Source: Opitutaceae bacterium (GTDB lineage Bacteria; Verrucomicrobiota; Verrucomicrobiia; Opitutales; Opitutaceae). Taken from it: a DNA stretch of 6,506 nt. The stretch spans positions 1-6,506 of the forward strand of contig JAIRTK010000289.1 in NCBI GenBank assembly GCA_031254955.1, in the 5' to 3' direction. A program made the translations under genes and the position numbers. The notes beneath the pieces are model-generated. The model ran no database searches. It saw only the letters and a program-made list of their open reading frames with translations, and was not told the DNA's origin. Positions within the stretch are counted from its first letter, which is position 1. Every line of letters begins with the position of its first letter. This document shows positions 1 to 5,135 of the stretch, in pieces.

Positions 1-3
1 CAG

Positions 4-69
4 GTAGGGCGAGGCGTCCCGCCGAGCCGTGTGAACCGCTCGCGGCTCGGCGGGACGCCTCGCCCTAAC
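4..69. repeat. Inverted pair of GTAG-hairpin repeats, family A (REPIN-like)
   Basis: Positions 5-29 and 43-67 are perfect 25-bp reverse complements separated by 13 bp, so the whole element can fold into one long hairpin. The left unit starts with GTAG at 4-7. It has its own small stem: GGC 8-10 with GCC 26-28, a GA/GA mismatch pair, then GGCG 13-16 with CGCC 20-23 around a TCC loop. The right copy, read on the minus strand, begins GTTAG instead of GTAG. The layout resembles REP doublets (REPINs) moved by RAYT-type transposases. No such transposase is in the window. Confidence 0.8.
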
Positions 70-126
70 CATAACGGCTTACTTATTGGGATTTTCAGTA
101 AGAAATGGTATTAGAAGCAGAGCCAT

Positions 127-216
127 GTAGGGGCTTCGCTTGCGAAGCCCGTTGCTGGTTCACGGCCTTTGCTGGAGCACGACTATCAAGCCGGGTGTCG
201 CTTGCGACGCCCCTGC
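127..216. repeat. Inverted pair of GTAG-hairpin repeats, family C (REPIN-like)
   Basis: The left unit is GTAG at 127-130 followed by a perfect 9-bp stem, 131-139 with 142-150, around TT. The right unit, on the minus strand, is GCAG at 216-213 followed by a 9-bp stem, 193-201 with 204-212, with one G-T mismatch. The stems differ in sequence but share GGG outer bases and a CGC/GCG inner end, so the two look like diverged copies in opposite orientation. Same architecture as the element at 4-69. Confidence 0.65.
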
Positions 217-428
217 AAAAGTGTGATTTCCATTGGGAATGGGTAGGAGTATGGTTTTGAGTGGAAAAAAATCACCCAAGACGCATGACGCCGGAGCCGG
301 GCGGGGCGCCGGGATTTCATTTTCGTTTTGTGATGGTTTCGCCCGTGCCTTACAACCAGCCCGATGAATGCCCTCTCCGACTCGCCCACAATACTGGCAC
401 AACTGAAACCGCCCAACGCAACCACCCC
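217..428. other. Gene-free spacer
   Basis: I see no supported gene, RNA or repeat here. Open frames cross this stretch on both strands, but they run into the flanking hairpin repeats, show no recognisable domain and have Pro/Arg/His-rich composition, so I treat them as non-coding. Confidence 0.5.
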
Positions 429-592
429 CCGGTAGGGAGGCCTCTCCGAGGCCTCCGCAACCACGCCCCGATTTATCCATGCCGCCACGCTTTACCCATG
501 CTGCTCCGATTTACCCATGAAAATTCAATACCCATGAAAATTCAAACCACCTACCCCGTCCGGCGGAGGCCTCGGAGAGGCCTCCCTACCGG
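429..592. repeat. Inverted pair of GTAG-hairpin repeats, family B (REPIN-like)
   Basis: Positions 429-458 and 563-592 are perfect 30-bp reverse complements, 104 bp apart. The left unit has GTAG at 432-435 and a perfect 9-bp stem, 436-444 with 448-456, around TCC. The right unit has GTAG on the minus strand at 589-586 with the same stem at 565-573 and 577-585. Perfect identity between the arms suggests recent movement or gene conversion. The 104-bp spacer carries the tandem array at 470-545. Confidence 0.85.
470..545. repeat. Short tandem array with TTTACCCATG core
   Basis: The core TTTAYCCATG occurs at 472, 491 and 510, and a variant (AATACCCATG) at 527, giving spacings of 19, 19 and 17 bp. 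The last two units are a perfect 17-bp tandem duplication, 512-528 and 529-545. The array lies wholly inside the spacer of the inverted pair at 429-592. Confidence 0.75.
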
Positions 593-658
593 CGCTTCCG
601 CGCCTGCACGATGCCGGCCCCGCGTAACCGCAGAGAATCATTAGGAAATGCTTCAGGG

Positions 659-727
659 TTGGCGCGCGCGCATGGGGGACGGCGTCCGGGGCGCGCGGCG
701 GCGTCGCGTGAGCGCGCGCGCGTCGCG
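659..727. other. Alternating GC stretches upstream of the epimerase gene
   Basis: Positions 662-674 and 712-723 are strict purine-pyrimidine alternations made mostly of GC steps, about 40 bp apart, ending some 50 bp before the epimerase start. Such tracts can adopt Z-DNA under negative supercoiling. That is general knowledge; a role here is speculative. The rest of 593-778 shows no gene. Confidence 0.35.
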
Positions 728-778
728 TCGGGAAGATTTTCCTAGCCGTGGCGCGGCGCCTGCCGTATCAACCGCCGC

Positions 779-2119
779 ATGAAAGTCCTCGTGACCGGCG
801 CGGCCGGATTCATAGGTTATCACGTCAGCCGCAAACTCGTCGGCGGCGACGGCGACGCCACCACCGCTGCCGCCAATGCCACCGCAGCAGCCGCTACCGC
901 CAATGCCGCCGATGTCGCCGCCATCGCTGCCGACGACATCGAGGTGCTCGGCATCGACCTGCTCGACGACGACGCCACCGCCGGCGACGATGGCATCGGC
1001 TACGGCGGCATCGGCGGCGGCGGCTACGGCTCCTCCTCCTCCGGCTACGACCATGCCTCCTCCTCTGTCGCCGACGCCGCCGCTGTTGCCCGGCAGGCGC
1101 GTGTCCTCAAGCGCGCGCGCCTCGCGCAACTCGCCGCGCACAAGCGTTTTCGTTTTGTCCAGGCCGATCTTGGCGATGCCGCCGCCTACGGGGACATCCA
1201 CGCGGAGTTCCGGCCCGACTACGTGGTGCACCTCGGCGCGCGGGCCGGGGTGCGCGCCAGCATCGGGCACCCCGCCGCCTACGTGCGGAGCAACATCACC
1301 GGCTTCCTCAACGTCCTCGAAGCGGCGCGCGCGCATCCGCCGCGGCATCTGGTCTATGCCTCGTCGAGCAGCGTGTATGGGGCCGGCGCGCGCCTGCCTT
1401 TTTCCGAGGAGCAGGCGGCTGACCGGCCGTTGTCCTTTTACGGCGCGACCAAGCGGGCCGGCGAGTTGATCGCGCACAGCCACGCGCACGTGCATGGTCT
1501 TGCGCTCACGGGGTTGCGTTTTTTCACCGTTTACGGCCCGTGGGGCCGGCCCGACATGGCGCCGATCCTGTTCGCCAAGGCCATCAGCGAGGGGAGGCCG
1601 TTGCGCCTGTTCAACGCCGGGCGTTCGCGGCGCGATTTCACCTATATCGACGACATCGTGGACGGCGTGTTGCGCGTGTTGTTCCACCCGGTGTTCGCCC
1701 GAAACACGTCTGGCGGCGGCGCCGCTGACGGTGTCGGTGCCGGTGCCGTGCCCGGCGCGTTCGCCGCAGACCTCGCCGCCTCTTCCTCCGCCGCCTCCGG
1801 CCTCGCCGCGCCCGACGTGTTCGCCGCGCCCGCCGCCGACCCCGCCGCCGACGCGTTCGCCGGCGCGCCCAGCCGCATTTTCAACCTCGGGCACAACCGC
1901 CCGGTGGAGATCCTCCACTTTGTGCGCCTGCTGGAAACGCTGCTGGGCAAAAAAGCCCGCATCGAACTGCTCCCGCCGCAACCCGGCGACATGCCCGAGA
2001 CCTGCGCCAGCCTCGAACGCATCCGCGCCGCCGTTGGCTATGAGCCGAAGACCCCGCTCGAAGACGGCCTCGCCCGCTTCGTGAAGTGGTTCAAGGCGCA
2101 TGACGGCGTTTGCCTTTGA
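779..2119 (+). CDS. NAD-dependent nucleotide-sugar epimerase, UDP-glucuronate 4-epimerase type, with low-complexity insertions
   Basis: Extended short-chain dehydrogenase (SDR) of 446 residues, probably cytosolic, likely interconverting UDP-glucuronate and UDP-galacturonate for polysaccharide synthesis. Visible motifs: NAD-binding TGAAGFIG at 6-13, HLGARAGVRASI at 151-162, YASSSSVYG at 193-201, catalytic Tyr221 and Lys225 in YGATK, GLRFFTVYGPWGRPDMA at 245-261, RRDFTYIDDIVDGVLR at 284-299, and GDMPETCAS at 403-411. The C-terminal half matches UDP-glucuronate epimerases closely, but family members are usually about 320-350 residues. The excess lies in three Ala/Gly/Ser/Asp-rich stretches at about 22-53, 64-104 and 309-363. 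The core reads through without frameshift, so it is probably functional. The start is fixed by the Rossmann motif beginning at residue 1. No Shine-Dalgarno precedes it; TATCAA at 766-771 could be a -10 element for a nearly leaderless message. Other 4-epimerase substrates are possible. Confidence 0.88.
   Translation: MKVLVTGAAGFIGYHVSRKLVGGDGDATTAAANATAAAATANAADVAAIAADDIEVLGIDLLDDDATAGDDGIGYGGIGGGGYGSSSSGYDHASSSVADAAAVARQARVLKRARLAQLAAHKRFRFVQADLGDAAAYGDIHAEFRPDYVVHLGARAGVRASIGHPAAYVRSNITGFLNVLEAARAHPPRHLVYASSSSVYGAGARLPFSEEQAADRPLSFYGATKRAGELIAHSHAHVHGLALTGLRFFTVYGPWGRPDMAPILFAKAISEGRPLRLFNAGRSRRDFTYIDDIVDGVLRVLFHPVFARNTSGGGAADGVGAGAVPGAFAADLAASSSAASGLAAPDVFAAPAADPAADAFAGAPSRIFNLGHNRPVEILHFVRLLETLLGKKARIELLPPQPGDMPETCASLERIRAAVGYEPKTPLEDGLARFVKWFKAHDGVCL
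864..907 (+). repeat. Imperfect 27-bp duplication inside the epimerase gene
   Basis: Positions 864-880 and 891-907 match at 16 of 17 bases with a 27-bp period, so the period keeps the reading frame. They lie in the first Ala-rich insertion of the epimerase and suggest that this insertion grew by slippage or duplication. Confidence 0.5.
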
Positions 2120-2156
2120 CTGGAAGACAGGGCTTGGGAAGACAAGGAGAGGGAAG

Positions 2157-2180
2157 GTAGGGACGGCTCACCGAGCCTCC
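2157..2180 (+). repeat. Single GTAG-hairpin repeat, family D
   Basis: GTAG at 2157-2160 is followed by a stem: GGA 2161-2163 with TCC 2178-2180, one bulged C at 2164, then GGCTC 2165-2169 with GAGCC 2173-2177 around ACC. It has no inverted partner nearby, so it is a solo REP-like unit. It starts 38 bp after the epimerase stop and could also act as a transcription stop, though no T tract follows. Confidence 0.55.
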
Positions 2181-2245
2181 ACGGACAATGCCGCCTCCCC
2201 CCATTAACTCTATTTTGTCAACCGAGGTTAAGCGCAACCTCCGCC

Positions 2246-2337
2246 GTAGCGCAGACTTCCAAGTCCGCTTCATGCCACGCAAACATTACGTGCCCGGCAA
2301 ACGTTACATACCCGGCAGGTTTGGAAACCTGCGCTAC
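2246..2337. repeat. Inverted pair of GTAG-hairpin repeats, family E (REPIN-like)
   Basis: The left unit has GTAG at 2246-2249, one C, then a stem 2251-2258 with 2261-2268 around CC, with one mismatch (A2253/C2266). The right unit, on the minus strand, has GTAG at 2337-2334, one C, then a perfect 8-bp stem, 2315-2322 with 2325-2332, around a 2-base loop. Both units read GTAGCGCAG at their outer ends. The pair lies between convergent genes and may serve as a two-way terminator. The spacer carries an 18-bp tandem repeat. Confidence 0.75.
2280..2315. repeat. 18-bp tandem duplication
   Basis: Positions 2280-2297 and 2298-2315 match at 15 of 18 bases; all three differences are A/G transitions. It lies in the spacer of the family E inverted pair, as the array at 470-545 lies in the family B spacer. 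Confidence 0.7.
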
Positions 2338-2378
2338 GAAAACAGCGCGTCCCATCAGCGGTTAATTTCACCCTACCC

Positions 2379-3548
2379 TCAACCCCCCGCCCCCGTCGCC
2401 TCCCCCTCCCCCGCCCCGCCGAGCGCCCCGCCGAGCGCCGCGTCCTTTACGTCCCCTCCGCCCCCCGCCTCCCCGAGCGTCGCGCCCCTCACATAATCCG
2501 GCATGATGCGGATATCCCTCTTCGAGACCACCTCGCCGGCGACCACAAGCATGATCAACCTGAAAAGCCGCCGCGCAAACGCCCGCGCGTTAAACGCGTA
2601 ATGCGTCGGCGGCGGATACGTGAACGACAAAAACGGATCATGATCCGGGCAAACCAACGAAATATCCTCCGGCACGCGCAACCCCCGACGCTGCAGCCAA
2701 GTAAGCACGAGCAAGTAATGATTCGGATTCACCACCAGCAACGCCGTCGGCGGCTCCCGACGCGCAAGCAACCGCTCCAACGCGCGGATGATGCTCGCCG
2801 CGCTGGCCTGATGCCAAGCCGCCTCGCCCACCACGCCACGCGCCGCGGCAGGCTGCGCGCCCTCCAGAAAACCACGCAACCCATCCACCACCCCCGTGCG
2901 ATTGGTCCTCTCCGCCAGATAAACAAGCCGCCTGTGCCCCCTCGCGATCATCTGCCCGGCGGCATGACGGCACAACGCCCGATAATCCAAATCCACAAAA
3001 GGCAACCCCGCCTCCGGCCCGCACGAACCAGACACGACACACCGCACCCCCGCCTCATAAAACCAACGCTTCACCTCCCCGGTCGCCATCACCAACACCC
3101 AACAATCATGCGGATTCCCCTCCACCAACCCCGCCAACGCCCGCGCCAACCCCTGCGGCGCGAAATATTTCTCCCCATGATACGCGCGCAACTGATAGCC
3201 AAGCTCCGCAAACTGCGCGCGCAACCCATCGACGATAAGCGCCACATTCGGACGAAAAAGATCAATCGGCTCCGGCGAAAGCAATCCGATGGACCGCGTC
3301 CGGACACACGGCACCCGCGCCCCTCCACCCCGCACGATACGCGTGCCGATAGGCCGGCGCGCCTCCAGCACCCCCAACTCGCCCAGCCGCGCGATGGCGG
3401 CGCGCAACGTATTGCGGCTCACATGCAACTGCTCCGCCAACGCCCGCTCGCTCGGCAGCCACTCCTGCCACTTCCCGCCCGCGATGCCCTCCTCCAAAAT
3501 ACCGACGACCTGGGTAATCAAAAAATGCCTTTGCGGAATGGTTTCCAT
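2379..3548 (-). CDS. Transcription regulator: GntR-type winged helix fused to LacI-type sugar-sensing domain
   Basis: Cytosolic DNA-binding regulator of 389 residues. Residues about 5-72 form a GntR winged helix: LPSERALAEQLHVSRNTLR at 31-49 and a wing ending GTRIV at 68-72. From RSIGLLSP at about 85 the rest resembles the periplasmic-binding-protein-like sensor of LacI/GalR regulators, including ARGHRRLVYLAE and the late VPEDISLVCPDHDP element. A sugar or glycoside effector is inferred from the fold. I chose the ATG at 3548 because the in-frame ATG at 3620 would add 24 Phe-rich residues translated from a pyrimidine tract. The C-terminus is a Gly/Ala-rich tail of about 30 residues beyond the fold, partly from a 12-bp tandem repeat. 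It is transcribed divergently from the DUF1080 gene, which suggests control of that gene and perhaps the following oxidoreductase. No Shine-Dalgarno is visible. Whether it represses or activates cannot be read. Confidence 0.85.
   Translation of the reverse strand: METIPQRHFLITQVVGILEEGIAGGKWQEWLPSERALAEQLHVSRNTLRAAIARLGELGVLEARRPIGTRIVRGGGARVPCVRTRSIGLLSPEPIDLFRPNVALIVDGLRAQFAELGYQLRAYHGEKYFAPQGLARALAGLVEGNPHDCWVLVMATGEVKRWFYEAGVRCVVSGSCGPEAGLPFVDLDYRALCRHAAGQMIARGHRRLVYLAERTNRTGVVDGLRGFLEGAQPAAARGVVGEAAWHQASAASIIRALERLLARREPPTALLVVNPNHYLLVLTWLQRRGLRVPEDISLVCPDHDPFLSFTYPPPTHYAFNARAFARRLFRLIMLVVAGEVVSKRDIRIMPDYVRGATLGEAGGGGDVKDAALGGALGGAGEGEATGAGG
2414..2437. repeat. Perfect 12-bp tandem repeat in the regulator's C-terminal tail
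   Basis: CCCCGCCGAGCG at 2414-2425 is repeated exactly at 2426-2437. On the minus strand it keeps frame and encodes part of the Ala-Leu-Gly-Gly tail of the regulator. Confidence 0.7.
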
Positions 3549-3709
3549 CGCGAAAAAAAAGCAGGGAAAACGAAAAAGAAAGAAAGCGGAAAAAGAAAGA
3601 AACCACCCATAAAAACCCAAACCCAGCCCGACTCAACACCAGAAGCCCCCGGAAAACGCACGAAAAGCCCCTCCCCTCCCCCCTCCCCCCGCGCAACCTC
3701 AATTCTTGA

Positions 3710-3737
3710 TCGACAACCCCGCCTCCCGCGCCATGAT
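3710..3737 (+). promoter_or_regulatory. Possible promoter for the DUF1080 gene
   Basis: TCGACA at 3710-3715 matches TTGACA at 5 of 6 bases, and CATGAT at 3732-3737 matches TATAAT at 4 of 6, with a 16-bp spacer. It would place transcription start near 3744 and leave a leader of roughly 130 bases. This is a weak match by eye. Confidence 0.25.
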
Positions 3738-3756
3738 ACAAAACCCGACCTGACTG

Positions 3757-3767
3757 TGTGATTCACA
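3757..3767. promoter_or_regulatory. Candidate operator, perfect palindrome TGTGATTCACA
   Basis: TGTGA and TCACA flank a single central T. The site lies about 20 bp after the candidate -10 element, between divergent genes, where a regulator could block transcription. GntR-type winged helices bind short palindromes, so it may be the target of the neighbouring regulator. Alternatively, 3760-3775 resembles a degenerate copy of the CACAGATT-type repeat seen (reverse complement) at 5043-5060, which would make the palindrome incidental. Confidence 0.3.
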
Positions 3768-3815
3768 AACAGATTGCCAACACCCCCCATCAACCCCTTG
3801 CTCAAAAACCACCAC

Positions 3816-3849
3816 GCCACCCACAAACCCAAGCCACCCACAAACCCAA
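3816..3849 (+). repeat. Perfect 17-bp tandem duplication in the DUF1080 leader
   Basis: GCCACCCACAAACCCAA occurs at 3816-3832 and exactly again at 3833-3849, ending 22 bp before the start codon. It contributes to an A/C-rich leader expected to have little RNA structure. Confidence 0.85.
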
Positions 3850-3871
3850 AAAACAACCCAACCACCCACCC

Positions 3872-4645
3872 ATGCACACCCGCACCCGCACCCGCATCCT
3901 CACCCACGCCCTCGCCGCCGCCGCGCTCCTCGCGCTCCACGCGGCCCTCGCCCCCGCCACCGCCACCGCAGCCGCCCACAAACCCGACAAACCCATCGAA
4001 CTATTCAACGGCAAAAACCTCGACGGCTGGCTCGGCTGCCTCCAACCCAAAGGCAACGAAACCGCCGCCACATGGAACGTCGCCGACGGCATCCTCCACG
4101 TCACCGGCCAACCCAACGGCTACCTCTACACCGCGAAAAGCTACCGCGACTACAAACTCACCGTCGAATGGCGCTGGAGCGGCCCCGCGCCCCTCGGACG
4201 GGACGGCAAACCCCGCCTGCGCAACAACGGCGTGCTCCTCCACATGCAAAGCGACGACGACGCCCGCCTCGGCGTCTGGCCGCGAAGCCTCGAAGCGCAA
4301 CTCCAGGAAAACAACGCCGGCGACTTTTTCGTCATCGCCGGTGTCGAGACCGCCGAACTCCGCGCCCTGCGCGACAAAGCCCTCGCCGCCGCCGGCAACG
4401 ACGAAAAAGCCCGCAAAAACGCGCTCAACAACCGCCGCATCCAGAAAGCCCGCGACTCCTCCGAAAAACCCGTCGGCGAGTGGAACCGCTACGAAATCAC
4501 CTGCCGCGCCGACACCGTCGTGCTCAAAGTCAACGGCACCGAACAAAACCGCGCCACCGGCCTGAACGTGACCGAAGGCCGCATCTGCCTGCAAACCGAA
4601 GGCTCCGCCATCCAATTCCGCAACGTGCGCCTGGAGCCGTTGTAA
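3872..4645 (+). CDS. Secreted DUF1080 protein (3-keto-disaccharide hydrolase-like)
   Basis: Protein of 257 residues with a signal peptide: an Arg-rich start with three Thr-Arg pairs (residues 3-8), a hydrophobic Ala/Leu core at about 13-27, and probable cleavage near Ala33-Ala35. The mature part is one DUF1080 (PF06439) domain, a concanavalin-like beta-sandwich, to the C-terminus: LFNGKNLDGW at 44-53, NNGVLLHM at 118-125, LEAQLQENNAGDFF at 140-153, GEWNRYEI at 202-209, and a final strand ending NVRLEPL. Family members are annotated as 3-keto-disaccharide hydrolases that cleave glycosides already oxidised at C3, which fits the oxidoreductase encoded downstream. A charged, probably helical segment at about 160-195 seems longer than in many relatives. 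The start at 3872 is chosen because the signal peptide begins there. No Shine-Dalgarno is present; the last G before the ATG is 39 bases upstream. Family confidence is high; substrate is unknown. Confidence 0.88.
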   Translation: MHTRTRTRILTHALAAAALLALHAALAPATATAAAHKPDKPIELFNGKNLDGWLGCLQPKGNETAATWNVADGILHVTGQPNGYLYTAKSYRDYKLTVEWRWSGPAPLGRDGKPRLRNNGVLLHMQSDDDARLGVWPRSLEAQLQENNAGDFFVIAGVETAELRALRDKALAAAGNDEKARKNALNNRRIQKARDSSEKPVGEWNRYEITCRADTVVLKVNGTEQNRATGLNVTEGRICLQTEGSAIQFRNVRLEPL

Positions 4646-4663
4646 TCAACCGACCCCATTAAA

Positions 4664-4735
4664 TTAATCGCGGAAGCACGGGAAATAATATTCTGTTTTT
4701 TCAGCGATTCAGCTTTCCCGCGTTTCCACGATTAA
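4664..4735. repeat. Imperfect inverted repeat after the DUF1080 gene
   Basis: Positions 4664-4685 and 4714-4735 are reverse complements at 19 of 22 bases around a 28-bp loop; the three mismatches are all transitions. It starts 18 bp after the stop codon and is followed by a run of seven A, with T tracts in the loop. It could terminate transcription, but the arms also resemble the CGGAAACACGAAA-type repeat at 4803-4873. Confidence 0.55.
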
Positions 4736-4802
4736 AAAAACTCCAATCCGGTTAATCCTGAAAAAACCTGTAACCCTGTCCAAAAAAACGACCCGAAAAA
4801 CA

Positions 4803-4873
4803 ACTACGGAAACACGAAACCATGAAAGAGAATTTATTCCCCCCTGGCTTCGCGCTCTTCGCATCTCCGTGGT
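4803..4873. repeat. Degenerate inverted pair of a CGGAAACACGAAA-type repeat
   Basis: The unit at 4803-4819 (plus) and at 4873-4857 (minus) agree at 12 of 17 bases; all five differences are transitions. With the two arms at 4664-4735 this makes four diverged copies of one repeat in the 460-bp gap between the DUF1080 and oxidoreductase genes. Confidence 0.45.
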
Positions 4874-4894
4874 TTAAACAAAATCTTTTATTTA

Positions 4895-4966
4895 GACAGA
4901 ATGGACAGACCCCTCGGAATTAAATAAAATTAAAAACCATTCCGTCCATTCCGTCCATTCCGTCCA
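4895..4966. repeat. 9-bp repeat CCATTCCGT in opposed orientation
   Basis: Three exact copies of CCATTCCGT run from 4937 to 4963, followed by CCA. About one and a half copies of a variant lie on the minus strand at 4895-4908. GAATGGAC at 4899-4906 and GTCCATTC at 4944-4951 are perfect complements and could form a hairpin. Confidence 0.65.
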
Positions 4967-5042
4967 AAAAAACAATAACACAGTCCAGAGACCGCCCGGA
5001 CGACCACAAATCAAAAAACACTCCCGCCAAAAAACCCGTGTG

Positions 5043-5060
5043 AATCTGTGTAATCTGTGG
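5043..5060. repeat. 9-bp repeat AATCTGTGT, two copies
   Basis: AATCTGTGT at 5043-5051 is followed by AATCTGTGG at 5052-5060. Similar short repeats (AATCTGTG and its complement CACAGATT) are common in intergenic DNA of several environmental phyla. It ends 46 bp before the oxidoreductase start. Confidence 0.55.
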
Positions 5061-5075
5061 ACAACAAACACCCAC

Positions 5076-5135
5076 CACGACCCAACCCAACACGACCCAA
5101 CCCACCATGACCCAACCCGCCATGACCCAACCCGC
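5076..5135 (+). repeat. Four 15-bp tandem repeats spanning the start of the oxidoreductase gene
   Basis: Units start at 5076, 5091, 5106 and 5121. The first two begin CACGACCCAACCC, the last two are identical and begin CATGACCCAACCC, so the third and fourth each carry an ATG (5107 and 5122). The 15-bp period preserves frame and encodes MTQPA twice at the N-terminus. A fifth partial unit begins at 5136. Confidence 0.85.

Larger units (their letters stand above)
3549..3871. other. Divergent control region between regulator and DUF1080 genes
   Basis: This 323-bp gap holds the control signals of two divergent genes. Next to the regulator start, 3549-3602 is nearly pure purine on the plus strand, so the regulator leader is U/C-rich. 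From 3601 to 3871 the plus strand is A/C-rich and poor in T and G. It contains a possible promoter at 3710-3737, a palindrome at 3757-3767 and a 17-bp tandem repeat at 3816-3849. A GTG at 3758 opens in frame with the DUF1080 gene but would add a Pro-rich 38-residue extension ahead of a good signal peptide, so I treat it as leader. Confidence 0.55.

Noticed and set aside
4..592. Possible CRISPR array from the repeated palindromes
   Set aside because: The repeats differ between families, occur as inverted pairs rather than regularly spaced direct repeats, and no cas gene is present.
261..644. 127-codon plus-strand open frame in the left gene-free region
   Set aside because: It runs through both arms of the family B inverted pair and the tandem array; composition is that of translated repeats.
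748..1469. Two plus-strand open frames overlapping the epimerase in other frames
   Set aside because: Arg/Pro/Ser-rich low-complexity translations without motifs, expected from GC-rich repeats in the insertions.
653..2101. Long open frame of 482 codons on the minus strand across the epimerase gene
   Set aside because: Gly/Val/Ala/Arg-rich translation with no domain; it mirrors the high-GC coding strand, where the plus-strand frame has clear SDR motifs.
2091..2282. 63-codon minus-strand open frame between the convergent genes
   Set aside because: It overlaps the epimerase end and the family D and E hairpins and has no recognisable domain.
3549..3620. N-terminal extension of the regulator from the ATG at 3620
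   Set aside because: It would add a Phe-rich stretch from a pyrimidine tract ahead of a cytosolic winged helix, which looks like an untranslated leader.
2601..3761. 386-codon plus-strand open frame antisense to the regulator
   Set aside because: Arg/Pro/His/Gln-rich with no domain; the minus strand has an unmistakable GntR winged helix and sensor domain.
3758..3871. GTG start at 3758 for the DUF1080 protein
   Set aside because: It adds a Pro/Gln/His-rich extension across the tandem-repeat leader and buries the signal peptide, which starts cleanly at the ATG at 3872.
4001..4615. 204-codon minus-strand open frame across the DUF1080 gene
   Set aside because: Gly/Val/Phe/Ala-rich mirror translation without motifs; the plus strand carries a signal peptide and complete DUF1080 domain.
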